This document shows positions 26,276-34,630 of a stretch of 64,000 nt of DNA, piece after piece. The stretch is taken from NCBI RefSeq assembly GCF_000717055.1, contig NZ_JNXI01000027.1, positions 186,001 through 250,000 of the forward strand, given 5' to 3'. The DNA is from Streptomyces iakyrus. GTDB taxonomy: Bacteria > Actinomycetota > Actinomycetes > Streptomycetales > Streptomycetaceae. Within the stretch, counting starts at the first letter, position 1. Every line of letters starts with the position of its first letter. The notes beneath the pieces are model-generated. The model was not told the origin of the DNA. It saw only the letters and a list, made by a program, of their open reading frames with translations, and made no database searches. The position numbers and the translations under genes are program-made.

Positions 26276-26417
26276 GTGCTGTTCCCCCAGTGTTCCCCGT
26301 GTCCCCGTGTCCCCGTGGACGCGCTTCCCCCGGCCCCGCGCCGGGAGCTCCCCGAAGCCAACATCACGACGGCCCGGTGGGTCAATCCGTCGTATTGAGT
26401 ACAACCCGGGCGGGCGT

Positions 26418-27023
26418 TCAGGTGTCCGCGAGAAGACTGTCGGCGAGGAACTCGCGCACGTGACCGAGGACTTGGGTCCGGTCGGTGCCGCGCAGGCCGA
26501 TCGCCACGTGGATGGAGAAGCCGTCCAGCAGCGAGCGCAGCCGAGTGGCGAACCGGTCCGGGTCGACCCGGCGGAACTCGCCGCGCGAGACGCCCTCGGC
26601 GAGCAGGGCGACGAGGTCGCGGTGCCAGGCGCCCTCGATGGCGGCCTGCCGGTCGCGGGCGGCCCCCTCGACGGCAGCGCTCTGCGAGCGGTTCCAGACC
26701 TCCAGCCACAGCGTCCAGTGCGGGTCGCGGTGACGGTCGGGGACGTACAGGTCGACGTAGGCGTCGAGGCGCTCGCGGGCGGGCGCGGTCCGGGTCAGCA
26801 GGCGCCCCCGCTCGGCCCCGAGCCGGCCCTCGCTCCACTCCAGCGTGCGCAGCAGCAGTTCGTCCTTGGAGCCGAAGTAGTAGAGCAGGTGGCCGCTGCT
26901 CATGCCGACCTCGCGGCCGAGCGCCGCCATCGTGAGCTTCTCCAGGCCGCGCTCGGCGATCATCTCCATGGCGGCGGCGAGGACGTCCTCGCGGGGCGGG
27001 GCCTGCCTGCGCCCACCGGCCAT
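26418..27023 (-). CDS. TetR-family regulator, last gene of the urease/agmatine operon
   Basis: 201 residues. HTH text is ERGLEKLTMAALGREVGMSS then GHLLYYFGSKDELLL, a BetI-like TetR subgroup. The C-terminal domain includes DGFSIHVAIGLRGTDRTQVL. It starts eight bases after the agmatine deiminase stop and so is co-transcribed as the fourth gene of the operon. It most likely binds the palindrome at 30506-30524, giving autoregulation and control of the divergent permease. The inducer may be agmatine, a ureido compound or a purine. Confidence 0.88.
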   Translation of the reverse strand: MAGGRRQAPPREDVLAAAMEMIAERGLEKLTMAALGREVGMSSGHLLYYFGSKDELLLRTLEWSEGRLGAERGRLLTRTAPARERLDAYVDLYVPDRHRDPHWTLWLEVWNRSQSAAVEGAARDRQAAIEGAWHRDLVALLAEGVSRGEFRRVDPDRFATRLRSLLDGFSIHVAIGLRGTDRTQVLGHVREFLADSLLADT

Positions 27024-27031
27024 CTGCGCTC

Positions 27032-28069
27032 CTAGGTCCTCGGCTGCTGCTGGGTGATGCAGTGGATTCCGCCACCGCCCGCGAAGATCGTACGGGCGTC
27101 CACCAGCGTCACGGTCCGCTCGGGGAAGAGGCGGCGGAAGATGCCGGCCGCGATCTCGTCACGCGGGTCGTCGAAGCCGCACAGGACCACGCCGCCGTTG
27201 CACAGGTAGTGGTTGATGTAGGAGTAGTCGGCCCAGTGGCCGTCGGCCTCCAGGACGGTCGGGGCGGGGACCTCGACTACCTCCAGGCGCCGTCCGCGCG
27301 CGTCCGTCTGCGACTTCAGCAGGCCGATGACCTCCCGGGTCACCTCGTGGTCGGGGTGGGCCGGGTCCGGCTGGGAGTGCGCCACGACGACGCCAGGGCG
27401 GGCGAAGGCCGCGACGATGTCGACGTGGCCGAGGGTGCCGAAGCCGTGGGGAGGGTAGTCGCCGGTCAGTCCGCGCGGCAGCCAGATCGCCTTGCGGGTG
27501 CCGAGCTGGGCGTGGATCTCGGCCTCGACCTGCTCGCGGGTCCAGCCCGGGTTGCGTTCGGGGCCGAGCTGGACGGTCTCGGTCAGCAGGACGGTGCCCT
27601 CGCCGTCGACATGGATCGCCCCGCCCTCGTTGACGAGCTTCGAGGCGTACGTCCGTGCCCCGGCGAGGCCGGCGACGTGCCCGGCGACCTTCGCGTCGTG
27701 CTCCCAGCGGGCCCACTCCTGCGCGCCCCAGCCGTTGAACGTCCAGTCGACGGCGCCCAGTCCGCCCTTCCCGTCGGTCAGGAAGGTGGGTCCGATGTCG
27801 CGCATCCAGGCGTCGTCGAGGTTCCGTTCGACCGTGTCGACGCCCTCGCCCAGCAGCGCACGCGCCTCGCCCGACTGCCCCGGCCCGCACACCACCGTCA
27901 CCGGCTCGAAACGGCGAACGGCCCGGGCGACCGCGGCCCAGGCGACCCGGGCGGCGGCCAGCTCCCCGGGATCGTCGAAGGTCTCGTTCGGGCCCGGCCA
28001 GGCCATCCAGGTCCGCTCGTGCGGGACCCATTCGGCGGGCATGCGGAAGCCGTCGGCGGCTGCGGACAT
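27032..28069 (-). CDS. aguA: Agmatine deiminase
   Basis: 345 residues of the peptidyl-arginine/agmatine deiminase family, which converts agmatine to N-carbamoylputrescine and ammonia. Family motifs are MPAEWVPHERTWMAWP near the N-terminus, DDAWMRDIGPTFL (substrate Asp region), NEGGAIHVDGEGTVLLTE, GTLGHVDIVAAFARPG (catalytic His) and the terminal GGGGIHCITQQQP with the nucleophilic Cys. No carbamoylputrescine hydrolase gene is in the window. It begins nine bases after the ureC stop and is third in the ureAB-ureC-aguA-tetR operon. Confidence 0.93.
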   Translation of the reverse strand: MSAAADGFRMPAEWVPHERTWMAWPGPNETFDDPGELAAARVAWAAVARAVRRFEPVTVVCGPGQSGEARALLGEGVDTVERNLDDAWMRDIGPTFLTDGKGGLGAVDWTFNGWGAQEWARWEHDAKVAGHVAGLAGARTYASKLVNEGGAIHVDGEGTVLLTETVQLGPERNPGWTREQVEAEIHAQLGTRKAIWLPRGLTGDYPPHGFGTLGHVDIVAAFARPGVVVAHSQPDPAHPDHEVTREVIGLLKSQTDARGRRLEVVEVPAPTVLEADGHWADYSYINHYLCNGGVVLCGFDDPRDEIAAGIFRRLFPERTVTLVDARTIFAGGGGIHCITQQQPRT

Positions 28070-28078
28070 CGTTGATCC

Positions 28079-29788
28079 TCAGAGGAAGTAGAGACGGTTG
28101 AGGGAGACGGACTCGGCGGGTTCGGAGCGCAGCGGCTCGCCGTCGAGGGTGACGAGACCCGTGCGCTGGTCGACGTCGACGGCTCCGGTACGGGAGTTGC
28201 GGCGCAGGTCGGCCGGACCGATGCCGCGGGTGCCGCGCACGGCGACCCTGCGGCGCCGGGTCGGGAGGGTGTCGTGCCCCTGGTCGAGCGCGGCCTGCGC
28301 GACGAACGCCACCGATAGCTCGCCCGGCGCCGCCCCGTGAGCGCCGAACTGCGGCCCGAGGACGAGGGGTTCGCAGGTGTCGGTCGCCGCATTGGGGTCG
28401 CCGACCACGCCGTACGCCGGGAAGCCGGCCTTCAGCACGAGCTGCGGCTTGGCGCCGAAGTACTCGGGCCGCCACAGCACGATGTCGGCGAGCTTGCCGG
28501 TCTCGATGGACCCGACCTCGTGCGAAAGCCCGTGTGCGAGGGCGGGGTTGATGGTCAGCTTGGCCATGTAGCGCAGGACGCGCTCGTTGTCGTGCTCGTC
28601 CGGAGCGCCGAACTCGGCCTTCATCTTCCCGGCCATGGCGAACGTACGGCGGACCGTCTCGCCCGCGCGCCCCATGCCCTGCGCGTCCGAGGAGGTGATG
28701 CCGATCGCCCCCAGGTCGTGCAGGACGTCCTCTGCGCCCATGGTGCCGGACCGGATGCGGTCCCGGGCCATGGCCGCGTCGCCCGGCAGGTCCGTCTTCA
28801 GGTCGTGGACCGAGACGATCATGCCGTAGTGCTCGGCGACGGCGTCCCGGCCGAACGGCAGGGTCGGGTTGGTGGAGGAGCCGATGACATTCGGCACACC
28901 CGCCATCTTCAGCACGTTCGGCACGTGCCCGCCGCCGCAGCCCTCGATGTGGAAGGCGTGGATCGTCCGGCCCTCCAGCACGCGCAGGGTGTCCTCCACC
29001 GACAGGCACTCGTTCAGCCCGTCGCTGTGCAGGGCGACTTGGACGTCGTGCTCCTCGGCGACGCGCAGCGCGGTGTCCAGGGCGCGGGTGTGGGCGCCCA
29101 TGTCCTCGTGCACCTTGAAGCCGCTCGCCCCTCCCTCGGCGAGGGCCTCCACGAGGGGCGCCGGGCGGGACGACGAACCCCGGCCCAGGAAGCCGATGTT
29201 GACCGGCCAGGCGTCGAAGGCGCCGAACGCGTGCCGCAGCGCCCAGGGCGAGTTGACGCCGACGCCCCACACGGGCCCGAACTCCTGCCCGATGATCGTG
29301 GTCACGCCGGACGCCAGCGAGGCCTCCATGACCCGCGGCGACAGCAGGTGGACGTGGGTGTCGACGGCCCCGGCGGTGGCGATGAGGCCCTCGCCGGAGA
29401 CGATCGAGGTGCCCGTGCCGACGACGACGTCGACCCCGTCGAGGGTGTCGGGGTTGCCGGCACGTCCGATCGAGCAGATCCGGCCCTCGCGGATGCCGAT
29501 GGACACCTTCCGGATGCCCTGCACGGCGTCGATCACGACGACGTTGCTGACCACGACGTCACAGGTCTCCCGGACCGCGGCGGCCTTCAGGTGCATCCCG
29601 TCCCGGGCGGTCTTGCCGAATCCGGCGAGGAACTCGTCGCCGGGGCGCTGGGAGTCGGACTCGACCTCGACGACCAGCCCCGAGTCGCCCAGACGGATGC
29701 GGTCGCCGGCGCGGGGCCCGTGGGTGGCGGCGTACTCGTACGGAGTGAGGCGGCGGGCCTCGGCGGGGTGGCCTCCTGGGCGGCTCAT
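28079..29788 (-). CDS. ureC: Urease alpha subunit (atypical UreC)
   Basis: 569 residues, full length. Nickel-binding and active-site residues are in place: His145 and His147 (DTHVHLL), Lys225 for carbamylation and His227 (GFKVHED), His254 (VALHSD), His280 (IHAFHIEG), His328 and Asp368 (SSDAQGMGR). The flap residue before His328, cysteine in classical UreC (Cys319 of Klebsiella), is Val327. The ATG overlaps the ureAB stop as ATGA. No ureD, E, F or G accessory genes lie nearby, so nickel loading must come from another locus. Urea hydrolysis is the expected reaction, but the flap change and the deiminase neighbour leave room for a different ureido substrate. Confidence 0.92.
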   Translation of the reverse strand: MSRPGGHPAEARRLTPYEYAATHGPRAGDRIRLGDSGLVVEVESDSQRPGDEFLAGFGKTARDGMHLKAAAVRETCDVVVSNVVVIDAVQGIRKVSIGIREGRICSIGRAGNPDTLDGVDVVVGTGTSIVSGEGLIATAGAVDTHVHLLSPRVMEASLASGVTTIIGQEFGPVWGVGVNSPWALRHAFGAFDAWPVNIGFLGRGSSSRPAPLVEALAEGGASGFKVHEDMGAHTRALDTALRVAEEHDVQVALHSDGLNECLSVEDTLRVLEGRTIHAFHIEGCGGGHVPNVLKMAGVPNVIGSSTNPTLPFGRDAVAEHYGMIVSVHDLKTDLPGDAAMARDRIRSGTMGAEDVLHDLGAIGITSSDAQGMGRAGETVRRTFAMAGKMKAEFGAPDEHDNERVLRYMAKLTINPALAHGLSHEVGSIETGKLADIVLWRPEYFGAKPQLVLKAGFPAYGVVGDPNAATDTCEPLVLGPQFGAHGAAPGELSVAFVAQAALDQGHDTLPTRRRRVAVRGTRGIGPADLRRNSRTGAVDVDQRTGLVTLDGEPLRSEPAESVSLNRLYFL

Positions 29789-30492
29789 CGTTCGACCTCC
29801 TGATCGGCTGCTGTTTCCGGTACGCCGAGATAGCCGCAGGCTGCGGCGCGCCGCAGCGCCTCCTCCTTCGCGCCCGGCGCGTCCAGCGGCCCGTCGACGA
29901 GCCCGGCGAACCCGATCGCGATCCGCTCGCCCCCGATCGGGACCAGCCCGACCTCGGCGCTCTCCCCCGGCCCGAACCGCACGGACGACCCGGCGGGCAC
30001 GGCCAGCCGCATGCCGTAGGCCCGCCCGCGCTCGAAGCGGAGCCGGGGGTTGGCCTCGAAGAAGTGGAAGTGGGAGGTCACCGAGACGGGCACGGCCGCC
30101 GTGTTGGTGACGCTCAGCCGTACGGCCGGCTCGGGTTCGGGCTGCCCCGGTCCGGGCAGCAGGGCGCCCGGGGCGTCCGGCCCCGAGCCGCCTCCGATGG
30201 GGTCGGAGACGACGGCGAGCCGTGAGCCGTCGTCGAAGACGGCCTCGACGTGGACCTCGGTGACGACGTCGGCGACGCCGGGCAGCACGTCACCCGGCGC
30301 GAGGACGGACCGGGCGGCCTCGACTGCCTCCGCGAGCCGCTTGCCGTCCCGGGCGGCCTCGCACACCGTGTCGGCGATGAGCGCGGTCGCCTCGGGGACG
30401 TTGAGCTTCAGCCCCCTGGCCCTGCGGGCGCGGGCCAGCTCGGCGGCGCCGAAGAGCAGCAGCCGGTCGCGTTCGGTCGGGGTCAGCCGCAT
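29785..30492 (-). CDS. ureAB: Fused urease gamma-beta subunit (UreAB)
   Basis: 235 residues. The N-terminal 100 residues are UreA (MRLTPTERDRLLLFGAAELA, then LNVPEATALIADTVCEAARD and VLPGVADVVTEVHVEAVFDD). The C-terminal part is UreB (VSVTSHFHFFEANPRLRFER, then GMRLAVPAGSSVRFGPGE). They are joined by a Gly/Pro-rich linker near residues 100-125. Gamma-beta fusions also occur in Helicobacter and some actinomycetes. First gene of the operon, with CTCC-rich complement (GGAGG) upstream of the ATG. Its promoter region holds the TTTAGAG palindrome. Confidence 0.92.
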   Translation of the reverse strand: MRLTPTERDRLLLFGAAELARARRARGLKLNVPEATALIADTVCEAARDGKRLAEAVEAARSVLAPGDVLPGVADVVTEVHVEAVFDDGSRLAVVSDPIGGGSGPDAPGALLPGPGQPEPEPAVRLSVTNTAAVPVSVTSHFHFFEANPRLRFERGRAYGMRLAVPAGSSVRFGPGESAEVGLVPIGGERIAIGFAGLVDGPLDAPGAKEEALRRAAACGYLGVPETAADQEVER

Positions 30493-30505
30493 GTCACTCC
30501 CTCCA

Positions 30506-30524
30506 TTTAGAGCAACACTCTAAA
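30506..30524. promoter_or_regulatory. Operator between ureAB and the NCS1 permease
   Basis: TTTAGAG-CAACA-CTCTAAA is a perfect 7-bp inverted repeat 14 bp upstream of the ureAB start. A half-site-like copy (TTGAACGTCGCTCTAA) lies at 30577-30592 close to the permease start. The TetR protein encoded last in the operon is the natural candidate to bind both. Confidence 0.75.
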
Positions 30525-30607
30525 CATAAAATTCCCATGTCCGAAAGGTTGACGACGGTGGTCCGGGCACACCACATTGAACGTCGCTCTAACCGAGGGA
30601 GACCAGC

Positions 30608-32059
30608 ATGCCGATCGAACAGCGCGGAGTCGACACCATCCCCGAAGAGGAACGCACCAGCGGACCGCGGGATCTCGTCTCGATCCTGCTCGGCTCCAAC
30701 CTCTGCCTGGGCGTGATCGTCTTCGGCTGGCTGCCGCCGTCCTTCGGCCTGGACTGGTGGTCGTCGGTCAGCGCGGTGCTGGCGGGCACGGTGGTGGGCG
30801 TGCTGTTCACGGCTCCGCTGGCCCTGGTCTCGCTGCGCACCGGCACCAACCTGTCGACCTCCTCCGGCGCCCAGTTCGGGGTCCGCGGGCGGCTGGTCGG
30901 CTCGGTGGTCGGGCTGCTGCTGGCCCTCGGCTACACCGCGCTGACCGTGTGGATCGGCGGCGACGTGATGGTGAGCGTGCTGGGCCGCTTGGCGGGGCTG
31001 CCGCAGGGCGGGGTGCCGTACGGCGTCGTCTACGGGCTGCTCGCCGCGGCCACCGTCGCCGGTGCGGTGTACGGATACCGGGTGCTGCTCGCGATGTCAC
31101 GGGTGCTGGCGTTCGGTATGACGGCCCTGCTGGCGCTGGGCGTGCTCGCCTACGCCCCCGGCTTCACCACCGCCGCGCTGCCGGAGGCCGGCGGCTATCT
31201 CCTGGGCGGGTTCTGGCCCACCTGGCTGCTCGCGGCCGTGGCCGCCGGGCTGTCCGGGCCGGTCGCGTTCATCACGCTGCTCGGCGACTACACCCGCTAC
31301 ATCTCCCCGGTCCGCCACTCCTCCCGCAAGGTGCTGCACGCGACCTGGCTGGGGCTGATGCTGGGCCTGCTGGTGCCGCAGCTGTTCGGCACGTTCACGG
31401 CATACGCGGCCGGGGCGGCCCTGGACTACGCGGGCCCGCTGGTGGACGCGGCTCCGTCCTGGTACCTCGTGCCGCTGCTCCTCGCGGCCTCGGCCGGGTC
31501 GGTCGGCAACGCGGGGCTGATGCTCTACTCGATGGGCCTCGACCTGGACGCGATCCTGCCGCGCGCCTCCCGGGCCCGGGCGACGTACGTGGTCGCGGCC
31601 GTCGCCACGGCCTGCGTCTTCGCCGGGCACTACTACTCGACCGCGCAGGACGCGATGACGTCCTTCGTGCTGCTCCTGACGGCCATCGGCACGCCCTGGG
31701 CCGTCATCACCCTCATCGGCTTCGCCCGCTGCCGCGGGGTCTACGACGCGGACGCCCTCCAGGTCTTCAACCGCCGCGCCCGGGGCGGCCAGTACTGGTA
31801 CCGCGCCGGGTGGAACGTCCCGGCGACCGCCTCCTGGGCGGCCGGCGCGACCGTCGGCGTCCTGGCGGTGTCCCTGCCGTCGTACGAGGGACCGCTGCTG
31901 TCCCTGACCGGCGGGGTGGACTGCAGTTTCCTGCTGTCGGGGGTGGTGGGAGGGGGGGCGTACATGCTGACGGCCCCGGGTTTCGTGCGTCAGGAACCCG
32001 GGGCCGATGAGGCAAGTCGTGCTTCCAGCCCAACCGCTTCGGGTGGTGGGTGGGCATAG
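30608..32059 (+). CDS. NCS1-family permease (cytosine/purine/allantoin type)
   Basis: 483 residues with about twelve membrane helices. Family text includes LLGSNLCLGVIVFGWLPPSF, RTGTNLSTSSGAQFGVRGRL near helices 2-3 and SGPVAFITLLGDYTRYISP in the middle. NCS1 carriers import nucleobases, hydantoins or allantoin by cation symport. It diverges from the urease/agmatine deiminase operon and shares its operator region, suggesting that it imports a nitrogen compound degraded to urea or ammonia. GAGGGAG precedes the ATG. The C-terminus ends in a short Ser/Ala/Gly tail. Confidence 0.9.
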   Translation: MPIEQRGVDTIPEEERTSGPRDLVSILLGSNLCLGVIVFGWLPPSFGLDWWSSVSAVLAGTVVGVLFTAPLALVSLRTGTNLSTSSGAQFGVRGRLVGSVVGLLLALGYTALTVWIGGDVMVSVLGRLAGLPQGGVPYGVVYGLLAAATVAGAVYGYRVLLAMSRVLAFGMTALLALGVLAYAPGFTTAALPEAGGYLLGGFWPTWLLAAVAAGLSGPVAFITLLGDYTRYISPVRHSSRKVLHATWLGLMLGLLVPQLFGTFTAYAAGAALDYAGPLVDAAPSWYLVPLLLAASAGSVGNAGLMLYSMGLDLDAILPRASRARATYVVAAVATACVFAGHYYSTAQDAMTSFVLLLTAIGTPWAVITLIGFARCRGVYDADALQVFNRRARGGQYWYRAGWNVPATASWAAGATVGVLAVSLPSYEGPLLSLTGGVDCSFLLSGVVGGGAYMLTAPGFVRQEPGADEASRASSPTASGGGWA

Positions 32060-32094
32060 GTCCGGGGGTCCGGGGGCGGAGCCCCCCGGGGACC
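32060..32094. terminator. Bidirectional terminator, permease / ilvE
   Basis: A strong GC stem (GGTCC...CCGGGGGC - GGA - GCCCCCCGG...GGACC) fills the 43-bp gap between two convergent genes. Confidence 0.75.
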
Positions 32095-32102
32095 AGGAGC
32101 AC

Positions 32103-33191
32103 TCAGCCCAGCCGGTGCATCCAACCGTGGGCGTCCGAGGCCGTACCCCGCTGAATGTCCAGCAGCGCCTGACGCAGCCGCAGCGTGACCTCGCCCGGCT
32201 CTCCCCCGCTCTGCTTCCACTCCGCCCCGGCCCTCTTCACCGTACCGACCGGGGTGATCACCGCGGCCGTACCGCACGCGAAGACCTCCGTCAGCGACCC
32301 GTTCTCCGAGTCCCGCTGCCACTGGTCGACCGAGACCCGGCCCTCCTCGGCCTCGTACCCGAGGTCACGGGCGACGGCGAGCAGGGAGTCGCGCGTGACG
32401 CCCTCCAGGATCGAGCCGGTGAGCGAGGGCGTCACGATCTTGTCGCCGTACACGAAGTACAGGTTCATGCCGCCCAGCTCCTCGACCCACGTGTGCTCCA
32501 CGGCGTCGAGGTAGCAGACCTGGTCGCAGCCCTTCGTGGCGGCCTCGGCCTGCGCGAGCAGGGACGCCGCGTAGTTGCCGCCCGTCTTCGCGTCGCCCAT
32601 GCCGCCGGGGACGGCCCGGACCCGGTCCTCGGAGACCCAGATGGAGACCGGCTTCACACCACCGGGGAAGTACGCACCGGCCGGGGAGGCGATCACCAGG
32701 AACAGGTACTCGTTGGCCGGCTTCACACCCAGCCCGACCTCGGTGGCGATCATGAACGGGCGCAGGTAGAGGGACTCCTCGCCGCCGTGCGCCGGCACCC
32801 ATGCCTTGTCCTGCCGCACCAGGGCGTCGCACGCCTCGATGAACGTCTCGACCGGCAGCTCGGGCATCGCGAGCCGGCGTGCGGAGCGCTGGAACCGCTC
32901 GGCGTTCTTCTCGGGGCGGAAGGTGGCGACGGAGCCGTCGGGCTGGCGGTAGGCCTTCAGCCCTTCGAAGATCTCCTGGGCGTAGTGCAGGACCGTGGTG
33001 GCGGGGTCGAGGGAGATCGGCGCGTACGGCACGAGCTGGCCGTCGTGCCAGCCGCGGCCTTCCGTCCACTTGATCGTCACCATGTGGTCGGTGAAGTGGC
33101 GGCCGAACCCGGGGTTGGCCAGGATCCCCTCGCGTTCCGCGGCGGACAGCGGGTTGGCGGAGGGCTTGAGCTCGATCGTGGGCGTCGTCAT
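32103..33191 (-). CDS. ilvE: Branched-chain amino acid aminotransferase
   Basis: 362 residues, fold type IV PLP enzyme performing the last step of Val, Leu and Ile synthesis. Motifs are [20 protein letters not shown] (substrate loop), [24 protein letters not shown] (PLP Lys region), [20 protein letters not shown] and [17 protein letters not shown] (phosphate-binding end). Start at ATG 33191 with GAAGG upstream. A 25-codon ORF rich in Leu, Val and Ile ends immediately before the ribosome-binding site. leuB lies upstream on the same strand, separated by a hairpin, so ilvE probably has its own promoter. Confidence 0.95.
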   Translation of the reverse strand: MTTPTIELKPSANPLSAAEREGILANPGFGRHFTDHMVTIKWTEGRGWHDGQLVPYAPISLDPATTVLHYAQEIFEGLKAYRQPDGSVATFRPEKNAERFQRSARRLAMPELPVETFIEACDALVRQDKAWVPAHGGEESLYLRPFMIATEVGLGVKPANEYLFLVIASPAGAYFPGGVKPVSIWVSEDRVRAVPGGMGDAKTGGNYAASLLAQAEAATKGCDQVCYLDAVEHTWVEELGGMNLYFVYGDKIVTPSLTGSILEGVTRDSLLAVARDLGYEAEEGRVSVDQWQRDSENGSLTEVFACGTAAVITPVGTVKRAGAEWKQSGGEPGEVTLRLRQALLDIQRGTASDAHGWMHRLG

Positions 33192-33204
33192 GGGTTGATG
33201 TCCT

Positions 33205-33282
33205 TCACCGGTTGTAGTGACGGGCCGCGCTCGGTACTGCTCTGATGGTGACCAGTGCTAGGACGTCCGAGCATTCCCTCAT
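33205..33282 (-). CDS. Small upstream ORF of ilvE (possible leader peptide)
   Basis: A 25-residue [23 protein letters not shown] then RHYNR. Its centre [10 protein letters not shown] contains two Leu (one rare CTA), three Val and one Ile. GAGG lies eight bases before the ATG. Its TGA overlaps the GAAGG of ilvE, so translation of the two would be coupled. No terminator follows it, unlike the ilvB leader. A second overlapping frame (28 codons, MLGRPST...) ends as ATGA on the ilvE start. Confidence 0.35.
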   Translation of the reverse strand: MRECSDVLALVTIRAVPSAARHYNR

Positions 33283-33382
33283 TCCGCGGCCTCGCGTTCG
33301 ATTATCGCCCGGGGGCGGCGGCGGAAGGAACGGGGTGAATGCGGCCCGGTGGTCGATGGTGACACCCGGCGGGAACATGCGG

Positions 33383-33414
33383 AAGCCGCCGGGTGCGTTG
33401 CGACCCGGCGGCTT
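33383..33414 (-). terminator. Terminator after leuB
   Basis: A perfect 12-bp stem AAGCCGCCGGGT / ACCCGGCGGCTT with an eight-base loop, 18 bp past the leuB stop, separates leuB from ilvE. Confidence 0.8.
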
Positions 33415-33432
33415 GCGGTGTGCAGCGGCGGG

Positions 33433-34476
33433 TCAGCCGGCTACGCGTACGGCGAGCGCGTCGCCGATCTCCGAGGTGGAGCGGGCGGGCTTGCCGGTGC
33501 GCTCCGACAGGTCGGCGGCGACCGCGTCGTCGATGCGGGCGGCCTCGGCCTCGTAGCCGAGGTGGCGCAGCAGCAGGGCGACGGACAGCACGGTGGCGGT
33601 CGGGTCGGCCTTGCCCTGGCCGGCGATGTCCGGGGCCGAGCCGTGCACCGGCTCGAACATCGACGGGAACTCTCCGGAGGGGTTGATGTTGCCGGAGGCC
33701 GCCACACCGATGCCGCCGGAGACGGCCGCGGCGAGGTCGGTGACGATGTCGCCGAAGAGGTTGTCCGTGACGATCACGTCGAAGCGCTCGGGCTGCGTGA
33801 CGAGGTAGATCGTCGCCGCGTCCACGTGCATGTACTCGGTGGTGACCTCGGGGAACTCCTCGGCCACCTTGTTGAAGATGTTCGTCCACAGGTGACCGGC
33901 GAAGGTCAGCACGTTGTTCTTGTGGATCAGCGCGAGCTTCTTGCGCGGGCGGGCCTGGGCCCGCGCGAAGGCGTCCCGCACCACGCGCTCGACACCGAAG
34001 GCCGTGTTCACGGAGACCTCGGTGGCGACCTCGTGCTCGGTGCCCTTGCGGATCGTGCCGCCGTTGCCGGTGTAGGGGCCCTCGGTGCCCTCGCGGACCA
34101 CGACGAAGTCGATCTCCGGCTCGCCCGCGAGCGGGGTGGCGACACCCGGCAGGAGCTTCGACGGACGCAGGTTGACGTGGTGGTCGAAGGCGAAGCGGAG
34201 CTTGAGCAGGAAACCGCGCTCCAGGACGCCGGAGGGCACGGACGGGTCGCCGATCGCGCCGAGCAGGATGGCGTCGTGCCGCTTCAGGGCGTCGAGGTCG
34301 GCGTCGGTGAGGGTCTCACCGGTGGCGTGGTAGCGCCGGGCACCGAAGTCGTACTCCTCGGTCTCCAGCTTCACATCCTGCGGAAGGACGGCGGAGAGGA
34401 CCTTCAGGCCTTCGGCCACGACCTCCTGGCCGATGCCGTCACCGGGGATCACTGCGAGATTGATGCTGCGAGACAT
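33433..34476 (-). CDS. leuB: 3-isopropylmalate dehydrogenase
   Basis: 347 residues of the isocitrate/isopropylmalate dehydrogenase family, making 2-oxoisocaproate in leucine synthesis. It starts [40 protein letters not shown] gives the substrate arginines. [20 protein letters not shown] and [20 protein letters not shown] contain the metal-binding Asp residues. [20 protein letters not shown] is the cofactor loop. ATG with GAGGAG 13 bases upstream. Divergent from the purple acid phosphatase. Confidence 0.95.
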   Translation of the reverse strand: MSRSINLAVIPGDGIGQEVVAEGLKVLSAVLPQDVKLETEEYDFGARRYHATGETLTDADLDALKRHDAILLGAIGDPSVPSGVLERGFLLKLRFAFDHHVNLRPSKLLPGVATPLAGEPEIDFVVVREGTEGPYTGNGGTIRKGTEHEVATEVSVNTAFGVERVVRDAFARAQARPRKKLALIHKNNVLTFAGHLWTNIFNKVAEEFPEVTTEYMHVDAATIYLVTQPERFDVIVTDNLFGDIVTDLAAAVSGGIGVAASGNINPSGEFPSMFEPVHGSAPDIAGQGKADPTATVLSVALLLRHLGYEAEAARIDDAVAADLSERTGKPARSTSEIGDALAVRVAG

Positions 34477-34630
34477 GCGGGCACCCTACTCCTCGTCCCA
34501 TGGAATGACATGGGGTGTCCGTGATGCGGACAGCGGGACGGCACCCGTCCGGGGGACGGCACGCGTCCGTCGGTTCGCGTTCACCCGTACGTGGTGGGGA
34601 CGTTGGCCGCCGCTGGGAAGTTCACTGGAC

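Noticed and set aside
27159..29270. A 703-codon minus-strand frame across aguA and ureC
   Set aside because: Arg/Gly/Pro-rich shadow frame; both genes beneath are unmistakable in another frame.
28079..30492. Urease subunits considered a pseudo-urease lacking nickel ligands
   Set aside because: All His, Lys and Asp ligands were found in place; only the flap Cys differs.
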